64,000 nt of DNA from Chloroflexi bacterium TSY (GTDB lineage Bacteria; Chloroflexota; Anaerolineae; Caldilineales; Caldilineaceae). A program made the position numbers and the translations under genes. Where the stretch lies: positions 62,001-126,000 of the forward strand of contig JAHBNG010000018.1 of NCBI GenBank assembly GCA_019217005.1, in the 5' to 3' direction. Positions 8,385 through 19,400 of the stretch are shown here, in pieces. Each line of letters opens with the position of its first letter. Position 1 is the stretch's first letter. The notes below the pieces were generated by a model. The model saw only the letters and a list, made by a program, of their open reading frames with translations, was not told the DNA's origin and did no database searches.

Positions 8385-9944
8385 TCATACTGTTTCGCTT
8401 TCCCATGCGGTGATCTTACGTGCGTTGTTGCTGTCGAAATTGGCCCCAATTAAAATGAGGGGCTTTCCGGTCCGAAGATATTTTTCGGCATATTCCGTCT
8501 TTCGAATCTGCGCGAGTGCATCACCAGCATTGCCGTTTAATTTGAACTCAAAGAGGAAGAGGCGGTCGTCAAATTTGATTACAGCGTCAATTCGTCCCTG
8601 GTTGGTCTTGCCTTCTGCATCAACGCGCAATCCCAACAATTTAAAGATGATGAAGAAGATCGTCTGATAATACTTTTCCTGTTTGATTTGCAAATCATAA
8701 TCTATATTGGCAAAGAAGACATTCAATATGGCGAAAAATTGATCCAGATCCTCCGTTTGTAGTGCATAGAGCAACTGCCGCAGGTAACCGTCGGAGAGCG
8801 TCACTTCGATCTGATTATAGGCATTGAGCAAATAAGTAAGAAAGGCATTCTTTACTTCATAGTTGGGGTAGGAGAGTGTATAGATTTCACCAAATTGATT
8901 TGTACGAAAATCTTTAATCGTGAGGTAGCCTGTCTGGTAGAGTAGCGGGATCAACTCCAGGCTCTCAATTTCATAGGTGCTAAAGCTCAATTCGGGCACG
9001 AGCAATTCGTCAAAGGGTTCAATATCGTAATTGCGATCTTTAATCAACTTGATGAGAAATGTGGGTGTGCCGGTTGCAAACCAATAGTTGGCGAAGCGCT
9101 GATGATGGAAGAGTTGCAGGGTGGAAAACGGATTATACACATTATCGCCATGCTCCACAAAGCGAAAGCCATTATACCAGTGACGAATTCTCGCCAACAT
9201 CTCATGTTCAGTCATTGCTGTCTTAACTGCAAAAGCTGCGATATGTTCCTGAAAATAGTCCACAAGCTCATCATCGGTAATGCCAAGCGCGTTCGCAAAG
9301 TGTGGACTCATTGATAAGTCATCCAAATTGTTCATCACTGAGAAGACGCCAACCTTGCTAAACTTGCTAATGCCTGTCAGTAGGACAAATCGCAAGTGGC
9401 GATCCATCGCTTTGATAACTCCGTAGAAGTTACGCAGCACGTCGCGAATCCGGATTGCCTCTGACAGTGTATCAATGTTGTCAAGGATTGGTTTGTCATA
9501 TTCGTCAATCAGGATAACAACCTTGCCGTCGCCTGCTAGCCTCTGAATCAGCCAGCGAAACTGACGCTGATAGGGTGCTTCTGAGAGTGCAATTCCATGG
9601 TGAGCCGCAATCCCGTCCATAAAGACGCGTAGCACCTCCTTTAACTCTTCACTACTTCGAATGCTTTCCTGACTAAAATCAATGCGAATGATCGGATAGC
9701 TTTGCCACTCGTAATCGCTCTGATCGAGCCACAGACCTTGAAAGAGTTCTCGGTTGCCCTGGAAAATCTCGTACAATGTAGAGATCATCAGACTCTTGCC
9801 AAACCGTCGCGGACGCGCCAAAAAATAGAGACCTTTGCTATAGCGGATCAACTCATAGAGATAGCGAGTCTTGTCCACATACAAGAATCCGCCCTCGATG
9901 ATATCGCGAAATGTATATGAGCTGGCTTGAATCGGTTTGGGCAT
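8385..9944 (-). CDS. AAA-ATPase-like protein with C-terminal PD-(D/E)XK nuclease domain
   Basis: 519 residues. The N-terminal AAA-ATPase_like domain (PF09820 type) has IEGGFLYVDKTRYLYELIR, a Walker A-like segment in RPRRFGKS and Walker B in VVILIDEYDKP. The C-terminal PDDEXK_9-type nuclease fold has GRIDAVIKFDDRLFLFEFK, which supplies the D...E-x-K signature. Such proteins are abundant in environmental bacteria with large accessory genomes, and their role is unknown. It is a stand-alone gene, and the start codon is supported by the conserved N-terminus. A truncated relative lies at the right edge of the window. Confidence 0.85.
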   Translation of the reverse strand: MPKPIQASSYTFRDIIEGGFLYVDKTRYLYELIRYSKGLYFLARPRRFGKSLMISTLYEIFQGNRELFQGLWLDQSDYEWQSYPIIRIDFSQESIRSSEELKEVLRVFMDGIAAHHGIALSEAPYQRQFRWLIQRLAGDGKVVILIDEYDKPILDNIDTLSEAIRIRDVLRNFYGVIKAMDRHLRFVLLTGISKFSKVGVFSVMNNLDDLSMSPHFANALGITDDELVDYFQEHIAAFAVKTAMTEHEMLARIRHWYNGFRFVEHGDNVYNPFSTLQLFHHQRFANYWFATGTPTFLIKLIKDRNYDIEPFDELLVPELSFSTYEIESLELIPLLYQTGYLTIKDFRTNQFGEIYTLSYPNYEVKNAFLTYLLNAYNQIEVTLSDGYLRQLLYALQTEDLDQFFAILNVFFANIDYDLQIKQEKYYQTIFFIIFKLLGLRVDAEGKTNQGRIDAVIKFDDRLFLFEFKLNGNAGDALAQIRKTEYAEKYLRTGKPLILIGANFDSNNARKITAWESETV

Positions 9945-10469
9945 GAATATCTCCTGCTATGAGAAACAGATCTGTCGGCAGACCTATTTTATCATATTGG
10001 ACAAGTGCACCCAACGTTCTGATGAGAAATGGGTTTATTGCAGGAGAGGGTGACTGTCTATTTTGGCGCTTCCAAAAAAATTGATCATCCACAGATGAAC
10101 AGGATTGACAGGATTAGAAGAGAGAAATCCAGTCCATCCCATCAATCTGTGGATCCTTTAAAAATTGGGTTGACCTTTAATATGACCCAGGTGAGGGTTC
10201 GATCAGAGTTTGGATAGATTACGGTTAGAGCGCGGTGAGTGCCGCCGTGGTATGCTGGAGGTGGCAGGAACGTTGCATTGGATAGGTTGCGTGGTTTCCT
10301 CGACGCGCAACCAAAATATTGGTGTAGCTGTTGAATGTGTTTTATGATGTAAAATCTCTGGTAAAAACATAAATTCGTTTTATTGAAAAGCCCTCACTGC
10401 AAATTTAGATTAGTTAAGCATCTAGATATCCAGATGGTTTTTCCGATATCTTGATAAATAATCGTTAAA
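9945..10469. other. Intergenic region with one hairpin repeat
   Basis: Only one structure is visible: ATCCACAGAT (10087-10096) and its complement at 10145-10154 bound a 68-bp palindromic element of the ATCCACAGAT type often seen as dispersed repeats. No ORF with coding character was recognised in the rest. Confidence 0.4.
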
Positions 10470-11082
10470 ATGGAATTCAATGCCATGATGACTCCGCTTT
10501 TTTGGTTGGTACTAACAATTGCTCTAGTCGTTCTGTCTAGACTTATATACATTATTGATTTGATTAGGACTCACAATTTAACGAGGGCCCTCGAAAATCC
10601 AACAGAGATACCTGATGGTTTATCGCAGTGGGCAAAAACAGCTAATAAAACATATCAGGAGGTTTGGCAAAGCGTTGTCACTGTTCTCGTTTTAGTCTTA
10701 TTTGCTCATGTTGCGAATTATTTAGATAAAAAAATCATTGAGCTCGTAATTGGTTCTGCAACAAGCATATATTTTTTATCTCTACTTCGGGGTGGTTCAA
10801 AATTAGGTTTACACTTTTGATATATAGACAAAAATCTATATGAGACCGTTTTCTCTCTGAGAACCGGCGAAATCAGAGAATATAAACGTTCTTTCTGTTT
10901 CTAAAAGTGTAAACCTATCTATCCAGCTAAAATGAACCACCCCTCTACTTCTCCTATTTATTAATACCTTGACAGATAGCGACAGAGCAAAAAAAACCGC
11001 CAATTTTATTAGACATTTTATCGAATTACTGATATTGATTCTAATTATTCTCCAGGGAATTATTTGTGGAGGGAGCTGCTAA
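10470..11082 (+). pseudogene. Small membrane protein split by an R1 MITE
   Basis: The visible product is 116 residues, with a hydrophobic N-terminal helix and a second hydrophobic stretch near residues 75-110. R1 occupies 10789-10943 with an 8-bp duplication. Deleting 163 bp continues the frame for about 42 more residues, including a strongly hydrophobic final segment (ELLILILIILQGIICGG) and a TAA at 11080-11082. That gives a 149-residue ancestral protein. The element replaces this tail with ten residues of its own. No family recognised. Confidence 0.6.
10789..10943 (+). mobile_element. MITE R1 copy A (155 bp)
   Basis: The ends are GGGGTGGTTC and GAACCACCCC. The 8-bp target duplication TCTACTTC lies at 10781-10788 and 10944-10951. 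By eye the sequence is identical to copies D and E. No ORF spans the element. Confidence 0.92.
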
Positions 11083-11185
11083 TAGAGTCATTGTCTACGT
11101 TCTGCTAACATTTAATCTAAGATACAAAGCTAGGTTAATCAGTAACGCTATTGAAAGGCTTTACGGAATAAATTTCACGATTATT

Positions 11186-11340
11186 GGGGTGGTTCATTTT
11201 AGGCGGACAATTAGGTTTACATTTTTGCAAAGAGAAAAGATGTTTATATTTTCTAATTTGAGCCATGCTCAGGCAGAAAATGACCTCATATAGATTTTTG
11301 TCTATGTATCAAAAGTGTAAACCTAATTCTGAACCACCCC
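11186..11340 (-). mobile_element. MITE R1 copy B (155 bp)
   Basis: It has the same terminal repeats, and the 8-bp duplication CGATTATT lies at 11178-11185 and 11341-11348. It belongs to a second sequence subtype, differing from copy C at only about two positions. It sits between the split membrane protein and the 3' end of the NB-ARC gene. Confidence 0.92.
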
Positions 11341-11353
11341 CGATTATTGAATT

Positions 11354-13942
11354 TCAATCCAATTTCTTTATCATGTTGTAAGCTAGCTTAGTTTTTGTAT
11401 GCTCATCTCCTAGTAGCCTTGCGTATATAATCGCTGCATCATTAAAATATCGATTTGCGTCTTCCATCTTTCCTGTTAGTTGAATAATTTTTGCAAGGTC
11501 ATAGCTAGCATCTGCAGTTGACAAGTGGTTCTCACCGAATACTTTGAGCCGAATCTCTAATACTTGCTCGCAGTATGTATGTGCCATGTCGGGTTCGTCG
11601 AGCGCAACCATCACTTGTGATAGTATGTGAAGTGTGTCGGCTGCTAACCTATGTTGAGTCCCCAACACATTAGCACGAATTTCTAGGGCGACATTTAAGA
11701 CATCACGTGCCTGTTCTAGCTCGTTTAGTTCGAGCATAACCTGCCCCAAAAACGTCTGTGCTTCAGCAATCCTTACGTGTTTTGGTGGTAGAATACGCTC
11801 GAAAATATCGAGCGATTGTATATAATAAGATTTTGCTTCGCTCAGTTGACCTTGAACATACAGAATATATCCAATATTGCTTATACTAAGCGCTGTACGT
11901 TGGTGTTCTAGACCAAAAACCGTTAGATGAATTTTGAAAGCTTCTTCATAGTATACCTGTGATTCTTTGTACTTTTCTTGGTTCTGTAACATGAGCGCCA
12001 AATTGTTTAAGGACTCGGCTATATCGGGATGATCTTCAACAAATATTGTCTTGCGCATTGCTAAGGCGGTTTGTAATAAACTACTTGCCGTTCTAATGTC
12101 TCCAGCAGCATAGTATACAATCCCTAAATTGTTCAGGCAGGTGGCTGTATCTGCGTGATCGCCACAAACATCTTCATAAATGTACCTTGCTCTTTCAAAG
12201 CAATCTTTTGATTGGTCAATCTGTCCAAGCATCCATAAGTGTTCACCTAATACAAGAAGCAGATCGGCGTATCTCTTATCCATACGGAGACTATCGAGTG
12301 CAGTCACAGAAAGCAGGTGTTTAACCAATTTGGCCATGTGTTCGGGATGCTCGAGTTCGTTAAGCCTGGATCCCATCCGAATCAGTTCCAGTTCAACACA
12401 TTCATTGGCTATGGAAAGTACAGCCGCTGGTATTGTAGTCCGAGCGAAAGCTGTAATAAGTCTATGAACGTGTAACCCACTTGCTTGTTCGTCACGAACC
12501 AGACCTAATTCACTTAATCTAGCGATAGTGTCTTCAAAAGTCTCTCTGTTATCATTTTCTGAGTTCCGTGTTGCAATTGAAAACAGCAGGTCTCGCTCAA
12601 TCGGCTCATCTGGAGCAAGAAATGCTGCAAACGCAAGCAGAACGATTGCTTCAGAATCAATCGGGTTCTCTATATCCAATCTTTCATAGCTTAGTGCAAT
12701 AACACGACTTACGTTCTGAATATGACCAGTTGGCGAAACCCTATCTCCCTGTAAGGAACGATGCTTAAGTAACTCAAGGTTGTGCAACTGCTTTATGTAC
12801 TCCGCTCCATCAATTACTCGCCGATAGCGAGCCAAATAACTTCCCGCTAAATGCAGTGCAAGGGGCAGATCACCCAACTCTTTTGCAATCGTTCCGAGGA
12901 CAGTCGTATCCTCATTCGGAACATGCTCCTGCAGTAGCTCAATGCTCTCTTGTCGTGCCAATATATCCAATGCTAGAGTTTGTACATCGAGAGTGGAGTC
13001 CCATCCTTCGCGGCGACTCGTAATCAGCACGCGACATCCACCGCTAGACGGCCGCCATTGGGCAACTAATTCCTCGTCTTCACAATTGTCAAAGATCAAC
13101 AGGCGTGGAACGGGCTCACGCCACGCTCCTTGTACAAGATTCACTTGATCGGTTAGCGATAGCTCGCCATAATCCGGACGCAAGTCTAGCATCCCTGGAC
13201 CACCGCACGCAGCAATTTCCGATGGAACGGTCTTCGGATCGGCAAAGCTTAGCCAAAAGATACCTCCTGCAAAAAATTGCCCATATCGATGGACAAACTC
13301 ACTGGCAAGTTGCGTTTTACCAATACCTCCCAGCCCTGTCGCCGCTGCCGTCTTTACCTGGCCGATGGCAATGGTGTCTCCACCTTTGAGCGTACGAGCC
13401 AACTGCAACAGATCATTCTTGCGACCTACGAAAAGTGGGTTGCGACTAAATGGCATACGTGAGCAAGGCGGCAACGGGACCTGTGTCGGAAGTTCATCCA
13501 GCGGCATGGATGCTATTCGTTCGATTGGGTCATCTTGGATAGGCTTCACTTCCTGCAAAGCAACTTCGACGCGCTCAACCAGTTGCTTCAAGTCTGTTAC
13601 TTGCTCATTCGCCGATTGCACAACCTCGGAATGTGGTTTGTTCGTCAGTCTCTTCCACTCATTATCCCCAATCGGCACCCACTCCCACTCCTCGACCAGA
13701 ATCTCCCATACCTCCACGAAACGGTCTGGGGTATGGTGCAATCCCAAGTCGGTCCATAGATAGCCGATGAATTTGGCGCGTCGGCGTCGCTCGTTTGGTC
13801 TATATTCGCCGCGCTCCCAGGCACCAGCGGTCTGGTGGCTCTGCTTGCCTGTCAGCCCGCAGTGCTGCGCCATTTGGGTGAGGGTGAGTCCTGCTTCCTG
13901 GCGTAGTTCGGTTAGAATAGAGAGTCTGTGTGGATTGGGCAT
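11354..13942 (-). CDS. XRE-type HTH, NB-ARC and TPR STAND protein
   Basis: About 862 residues from the ATG at 13942. An upstream in-frame ATG at 14227 would add 95 residues without domain character. Domain order: a helix-turn-helix (LTELRQEAGLTLTQMAQHCGL, then AGAWERGEYRPN); an NB-ARC NTPase with Walker A TGLGGIGKT, Walker B RLLIFDNC, sensor VLITSRR and GDLPLALHLAG; and at least six TPR units in the C-terminal third (repeated A..LNNLG/Y...G pattern, kinesin-light-chain style). This is the architecture of bacterial STAND regulators or sensors. The 3' end is 14 bp from R1 copy B. It is divergent from the M20 peptidase gene. Signal and output are unknown. Confidence 0.82.
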   Translation of the reverse strand: MPNPHRLSILTELRQEAGLTLTQMAQHCGLTGKQSHQTAGAWERGEYRPNERRRRAKFIGYLWTDLGLHHTPDRFVEVWEILVEEWEWVPIGDNEWKRLTNKPHSEVVQSANEQVTDLKQLVERVEVALQEVKPIQDDPIERIASMPLDELPTQVPLPPCSRMPFSRNPLFVGRKNDLLQLARTLKGGDTIAIGQVKTAAATGLGGIGKTQLASEFVHRYGQFFAGGIFWLSFADPKTVPSEIAACGGPGMLDLRPDYGELSLTDQVNLVQGAWREPVPRLLIFDNCEDEELVAQWRPSSGGCRVLITSRREGWDSTLDVQTLALDILARQESIELLQEHVPNEDTTVLGTIAKELGDLPLALHLAGSYLARYRRVIDGAEYIKQLHNLELLKHRSLQGDRVSPTGHIQNVSRVIALSYERLDIENPIDSEAIVLLAFAAFLAPDEPIERDLLFSIATRNSENDNRETFEDTIARLSELGLVRDEQASGLHVHRLITAFARTTIPAAVLSIANECVELELIRMGSRLNELEHPEHMAKLVKHLLSVTALDSLRMDKRYADLLLVLGEHLWMLGQIDQSKDCFERARYIYEDVCGDHADTATCLNNLGIVYYAAGDIRTASSLLQTALAMRKTIFVEDHPDIAESLNNLALMLQNQEKYKESQVYYEEAFKIHLTVFGLEHQRTALSISNIGYILYVQGQLSEAKSYYIQSLDIFERILPPKHVRIAEAQTFLGQVMLELNELEQARDVLNVALEIRANVLGTQHRLAADTLHILSQVMVALDEPDMAHTYCEQVLEIRLKVFGENHLSTADASYDLAKIIQLTGKMEDANRYFNDAAIIYARLLGDEHTKTKLAYNMIKKLD

Positions 13943-14226
13943 AGTTAATCGAGGGTGAGGAGAATAAAATAGGTATATTTGATATTCAGACCAAATTTCA
14001 TGTTTATTTGTTCTGTATTGAACCCCGGACGCATCGTCGGATAAACGTTGTTCACGTTCGATACTCCGCAGTAGAAATTGCATTATATGGACAAAACCTC
14101 TCTCCGTCAACAATGAGAAAATCTGGCGTCCATCCTGCAAAATAGACAGAGTAGACAATTGTTCATGAATCGTGTTACCCTTGTGGATAGTACTTAGGAT
14201 TTCCAAGTTGACCAGAGGATGCACCA

Positions 14227-15408
14227 ATGGAACTTTCTATCGATCGCGATTATCTTCTCGATACACTCACGAATCTTGTTCAAATCGATTCAACCAATCC
14301 ATCACTTTCACCTACTGGCGCAGGGGAGGCAGAAATTGGCGCTTATGTAGCCAATTCGCTGGATGAACTGGGTTTAGATGTAACAACTCATGTTCATGAG
14401 CCGGGTCGCGTCAGTGTGGTTGGTATTTTACCTGGCTCGAGTAAGGGACGCTCCTTGATGCTCAATGCACATTACGATACGGTTGATGTTCAAGGGATGG
14501 ACGAGCCTTTCTCGGCCACAATTCGTGATGGTCGCTTATATGGCCGCGGCGCTCAGGATATGAAAGCGAGTCTGGCCGCTTCGATGGCGGCGGTCAAGGC
14601 GATCTGCGATGCTGATATTCAGCCAGCCGGCGATCTTCTCATTGCCGCAGTAGCCGATGAAGAATATGCGAGCATTGGCACAGCAGGCATTCTTGAACAG
14701 TGGCAGAAAGACGGATATAGAGTAGATGGGGCCATTGTCACAGAACCGACTGATCTAGAGCTGTGTCGAGCCCACAAGGGGTTTATCTGGTTAGAAGTGG
14801 AAACGATTGGGCGAGCTGCACATGGTAGCCGCTTTTTGGATGGTATTGATGCCAATATGCGAATGGGTCGCTTTTTGGCTGAATTAGACAAGTTGGAACA
14901 GGAGCTACGAGGAAGAGAGGGGCACCCATTGACAGGACCACCTTCGCTTCATGCAGCAACGCTGCACGGTGGTAAGGAGCTGAGCGTTTATGCAGACCGT
15001 TGCGTCTTGCAAATCGAGCGCCGCACCATACCTGGCGAAACAGAAGAGCAAGTTGTGGCTGAGCTCCAATCAATTATCGATCAGCTCAGTGCATCTGACT
15101 CAACCTTTCAGGCAACAATCAAATCTCTTCTTGTACGTGATTCGTTTGTCGTGGAACCCGATTCACTGATCGTCCAAACACTTGAGTCAAGTGCCACTCA
15201 GATCCTCGGACACAAACCACCGCATGTAGGACACACTCCCTGGATGGATGCTGCGCTTCTGAGTGCGGCAGGTGTCGATACCGTTGTTATGGGGCCGACC
15301 GGTGCGGGACTGCACTCGGTTGAAGAATGGGTGGAACTAAATTCAGTTTATCAGTTGGCTCAGATATTGGCGCAAACAGCGCTAGACTATTGTCAAGTTC
15401 GATCATAG
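14227..15408 (+). CDS. M20 family metallopeptidase/deacylase
   Basis: 393 residues. The M20 hallmarks are in order: NAHYDTVDV (metal His and Asp), GRGAQDMKAS, the catalytic DEEY, the metal ligand in TEPTDL, a dimerisation-domain GRAAHGS, and the C-terminal GLHSVEEWVELNS with the last metal histidine. It matches ArgE/DapE/carboxypeptidase G2-like enzymes that cleave N-acyl amino acids or peptides in the cytoplasm. The exact substrate cannot be told. The cytidine deaminase gene starts 10 bp after its stop, so the two are likely co-transcribed. Confidence 0.85.
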   Translation: MELSIDRDYLLDTLTNLVQIDSTNPSLSPTGAGEAEIGAYVANSLDELGLDVTTHVHEPGRVSVVGILPGSSKGRSLMLNAHYDTVDVQGMDEPFSATIRDGRLYGRGAQDMKASLAASMAAVKAICDADIQPAGDLLIAAVADEEYASIGTAGILEQWQKDGYRVDGAIVTEPTDLELCRAHKGFIWLEVETIGRAAHGSRFLDGIDANMRMGRFLAELDKLEQELRGREGHPLTGPPSLHAATLHGGKELSVYADRCVLQIERRTIPGETEEQVVAELQSIIDQLSASDSTFQATIKSLLVRDSFVVEPDSLIVQTLESSATQILGHKPPHVGHTPWMDAALLSAAGVDTVVMGPTGAGLHSVEEWVELNSVYQLAQILAQTALDYCQVRS

Positions 15409-15417
15409 GATAAAGCC

Positions 15418-16332
15418 ATGCCGCACCCAAACATTGACTCTGCTATTTCACTGCTCCCTACAGCCTTACAGGCTCCTTTACAAGCACTGCTCCTGACTCC
15501 TGACTTTCACGGTGTAATCCAGAGCCGGGACGTTCAACGTTTGGCTCAAACGTTCGATGTTTCTATCGAGCAGCTAGCATTGCTTTTGTTACCAATGGCG
15601 CGCCTGTACGCGATCGCACCAATATCCGATTTCTATGTCGGTGCCGTTGCCATTGGTGACTCTGGCTCGCTCTATTTTGGTGCGAATGCAGAATTTGAAA
15701 ATCATCCACTCAACAGCACAGTTCATGCAGAGCAGGCCGCAGTGATGAACGCCTGGATTTGTGGTGAACAGGGGCTTTCTGCTGTAGCAGTCAGTGGAAT
15801 TCCTTGCGGTCATTGTCGTCAGTTTATGAATGAACTCGTGAGCGCTAGCTCCTTAGAAGTTCTAAGACCAAACGAAAATCCACTCCTTCTCTCAACACTT
15901 CTTCCCAATGCTTTTGGGCCCCAAAGCCTGGGCAATTCTGGCGGTCTCATGGAATCCGTTGATCACCAATTGCACTTCAATCATTTGCCATCCTTGAATC
16001 CCCATACAAAGCAGACGTTGTTGGCCGCATTAGCAATGGCAAACAGAAGTTACGCCCCCTATTCCGGTAATTATGCGGGCGTTGCTCTCATGACGACAGA
16101 TGGTCATATTTTTGGTGCACCTTATGCAGAAAATGCTGCCTTCAATCCCTCCCTTTCCCCTTTGCAAAGCGCATTGTTCCAAATACATCTAGCAGGAATG
16201 ACTCCAAGTGCCATAAGGACAGCAGCTCTTGTTGAAGCTGGCGATACACTCTGTCGTCAGGTTGATGCAACTCGGCAATTGCTGCAATCGGTTACCGATA
16301 TCGAGCTACTTGTCGTACCGGCAAAAAACTAG
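15418..16332 (+). CDS. cdd: Cytidine deaminase, two-domain type
   Basis: 304 residues, matching the long E. coli-type CDA rather than the short tetrameric type. The N-terminal catalytic domain has the zinc site TVHAEQAAV and PCGHCRQFMNEL. The C-terminal degenerate half begins near residue 195 (LLAALAMANRSYAPYSGNYAGV). It deaminates cytidine and deoxycytidine to uridine and deoxyuridine in nucleoside salvage. An AGGA precedes the ATG by a few bases, directly after the M20 gene. Confidence 0.9.
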   Translation: MPHPNIDSAISLLPTALQAPLQALLLTPDFHGVIQSRDVQRLAQTFDVSIEQLALLLLPMARLYAIAPISDFYVGAVAIGDSGSLYFGANAEFENHPLNSTVHAEQAAVMNAWICGEQGLSAVAVSGIPCGHCRQFMNELVSASSLEVLRPNENPLLLSTLLPNAFGPQSLGNSGGLMESVDHQLHFNHLPSLNPHTKQTLLAALAMANRSYAPYSGNYAGVALMTTDGHIFGAPYAENAAFNPSLSPLQSALFQIHLAGMTPSAIRTAALVEAGDTLCRQVDATRQLLQSVTDIELLVVPAKN

Positions 16333-16409
16333 AATTTTCTTCGACCACCCCTAATTATAGCAGGATTTCCTAGAAGATAAATAGTACTATTGGCCTAGTG
16401 ACGTCTCGT

Positions 16410-16466
16410 ATGACGCTTGTTATAGTTGCTTTCACCCAGTTCCTGAGAGGTGAAAACAAGCGTCAT
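16410..16466 (+). promoter_or_regulatory. Hairpin ending at the start region of the metalloprotease gene
   Basis: ATGACGCTTGTT (16410-16421) and TTTCACC (16430-16436) pair with GGTGAAAACAAGCGTCAT (16449-16466), with an 8-nt bulge on one arm. The loop and arm carry the GAGAGG Shine-Dalgarno-like sequence, and the far arm ends in the ATG at 16465. If transcribed, it would occlude translation initiation. A MITE origin is the alternative. Confidence 0.5.
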
Positions 16467-19400
16467 GAAATCACTTTTACAACAAAATACAGATCGCCAG
16501 AAACGTTCTGAGTCATCTTTCTCAAAGCCGAGACAGGATAAAACTTTTCTGGGCAGGTATTCGTCTCAGAGGCTTAGAATCCGGTTCCATTTGATTCTAG
16601 GCGTCTTTGTATTTTTGTTACTTGGGCCTATTTTAGCAAGTTTTTGGCTAGCTCCTTCATGGAATGCCATCCATTTCAATAGGCTACAATCGTTAGATTC
16701 TTTTGACTTCGCACAAGACAAATCTTCACTTCATTCACGATTGACACGATTGCTATTTACTGATTTTGAACGATGGCCATCCGTATTGCCAGAGTTTGAC
16801 AGGTTTGTTCATCCATACTTGGATAAGGTTGCGGATAGCCAGCCCCAAGCTGTAAGTGTAACACTTTCAGGACAGATTGATGATGTAACAAGCCTTAAAC
16901 AAAATATTTTAAGCAGTGCTCAACTAGTAAATCATCAAGTATCTGAGCCCGATCGCGCCCTAAGTCAGGGCAAACCCGAGATTGTTCTAGATGCAGAATT
17001 GCTCCAGCGAACACCATTGTGGCCCAATCCCTATCTAGCTTTTCTCCCCACTGGTGCTAGGCCTGAATATGCTCTATGGGAAGCACGCATGCGTACAGCG
17101 TCACAGCAGCGCGCTGAGCAGTACAGTATATCCTCTGCTGCATTTACCCAGTTCAATGAAGTGGAGCCAAACAATTCCTTAAATTCAGCGAATTTTATGG
17201 GGTGGTTCAGAATTAGGTTTACACTTTTGATACATAGATAAAAATCTATATGAGGTCATTTTCTGCCTGAGCATGGCTCAAAGTAGAAAATATAAACATC
17301 TTTTCTCTTTGCAAAAATGTAAACCTAATTGTCCGCCTAAAATGAACCACCCCAATTTTATCGCCAATTTAGGAACCGCTCCGGGAGATGCATCTGCTAT
17401 GCAGCTTGTGGGTATTCTGATCCCACCACCGGATGCCATACAGATTGCCTCATTTGATGAGGACAACGGAAGCATCTCGGTCTCAAGCGTTGTTCGTCTT
17501 GTTGAAGGCAGTCAGATCCGAACCACTGGCACGATTGGTGATGGTCCATATGGTGGGCAAGGGACAAGCTCTGGCGATTTTGATTTCTATCAGGTTGAGG
17601 CTCGTGCAGGTCAGACACTTCTTATTGATATTGATACGCCTCAACCGACCGCTGGTTTGGATTCGATCGTTGGCATTTACGCGTCTAATGGAGTTTTATT
17701 GGCTTACAATGATGATGATCTTTCCGGAGGTACATACGATAGCTATATAGAATTTAACGTGCCCGAAGATGGTCTTTACTATGTGGCCGTTGGAGGATTT
17801 ATCCAAGTCCCTGTTTCTCCCGATAGCTTTCCCCTCAATCCATTTGATTCAAGTAGTGGCCCTGGAGTTGGCAGCGAAGGAACTTATGCGCTCATAGTCG
17901 GTCTCAATGTTCCCATGGACTTTGACTATTTTAGCTTTGATTTGCAAGCTGGAGATATTCTTGGCATCAATGGACTGGAAAGTGTCCGAATGATTAAGTT
18001 GCTTGATGCTGCTGGGAACTCGCTAATTACTTCCTCAAAAGATACAGCTGGTGCATACCCAGAAACCTCACCTTTGCCCGCTGGGGGAAACACATCTTTG
18101 GCCTATGTTGCAAGCCGGGATGGTCGTTTCATCATTTCCGCTGAGAAGGGAGCCGGTCAGTACAAAATCGAGGTCAATGTATATCGACCTTTGCTGTCCC
18201 AACAGGATGGAGAAGCGATTCAAACCATTTTTCTGGATTTTGATGGTGCCACAATCAACCCCTCTATTTTTAGTGGTCCAGATGAAGAGCGAACGCTTTC
18301 GCCTTTCCGCACATTTTTACCCCGTTGGGGTCTGACGGCAGCAGATGAAAACGCAGTGCTCGATGCCATATTAAAAGTTGTCCATGAAAACTTAGCGCAT
18401 GATGTCAGCGGTAGTACAGGCAAAGGACGCAATGGCGATTTTCTGATTACAGGCATTCCAGGCGAATTTGCCATTCAAATTCTCAATAGCCGAGATCATA
18501 CCGATCCAGTTGGACATCAGCATGTCAGCCGCGTGATCATCGGGGGAACAACCGAACAGGCAGGTATCAATACGATTGGTGTTTCTGAGTCCATCGATGT
18601 TGGAAATTTTGATACGTCCGAGAGTGCACTGGTTCTTCTTGATCTGTTGAGTGGGGGCACCAACGATCCAAATTCGCTTAATCGATTCGGCCTTGCCGGT
18701 TCACTATCCAAAATTGATTTGGTGGGCATCGGAGTTGGAAACATCGTTGCACACGAAGCTGGCCACTTTTTTGGCAATTGGCATACAAATAATAGCTCCT
18801 CAACTCCGGCTAATATCATGGACCGCGGTGGGGACTTGTCGAATATCGTTGGTATCGGTCCAGATAATATCTTTGGATCTGCCGACGATCAAGATGTTGA
18901 TTTTGGCATCGATCAATATACACCAGAGGAAGATCTTGTTGGCTTGCAGGATACGTTACAAACGATAGCATTTGGTCTTTCGACAAGCGCCCTTCCTCCC
19001 CAACTTGATCTTCAGCAAAGCGTTACTCCAACAGTGATCACACCAGGGGATTCCTTGACCTTCACAATCTCTTATTCAAACATTGGCTCAGCGATTGCAA
19101 CAGGTGTTGTCATTTCCAATATTTTCCCTTCTCTTATCACAGAGCTTTCCTATGTTAGCCAAGGTGCAAAGTTGGAAACCATTGGATCAAAACCTTATGT
19201 TTGGCAGGCTGAAAATCTAGCTTCAAGACAAGGGGGCATCATTCAGGTAACAGGGATAGTTTCTCCTGATCTTGTGGATGAAGAAACCATTATTAGCAAT
19301 GCACTTCTTCATGCCAACCATCTCGACGTCTCCGGAAGTAGTAGTGTATCAACGGAGTACGAGATCAATCTCCCCCCATCTGTTGATATTGGTGGACCCT

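Noticed and set aside
11066..11293. 75-residue plus-strand ORF
   Set aside because: It mostly runs through R1 copy B and ends inside it, so it is not a gene.
13942..14227. 95-residue N-terminal extension of the NB-ARC protein
   Set aside because: The extension has no domain character, and the conserved HTH starts right after the ATG at 13942.
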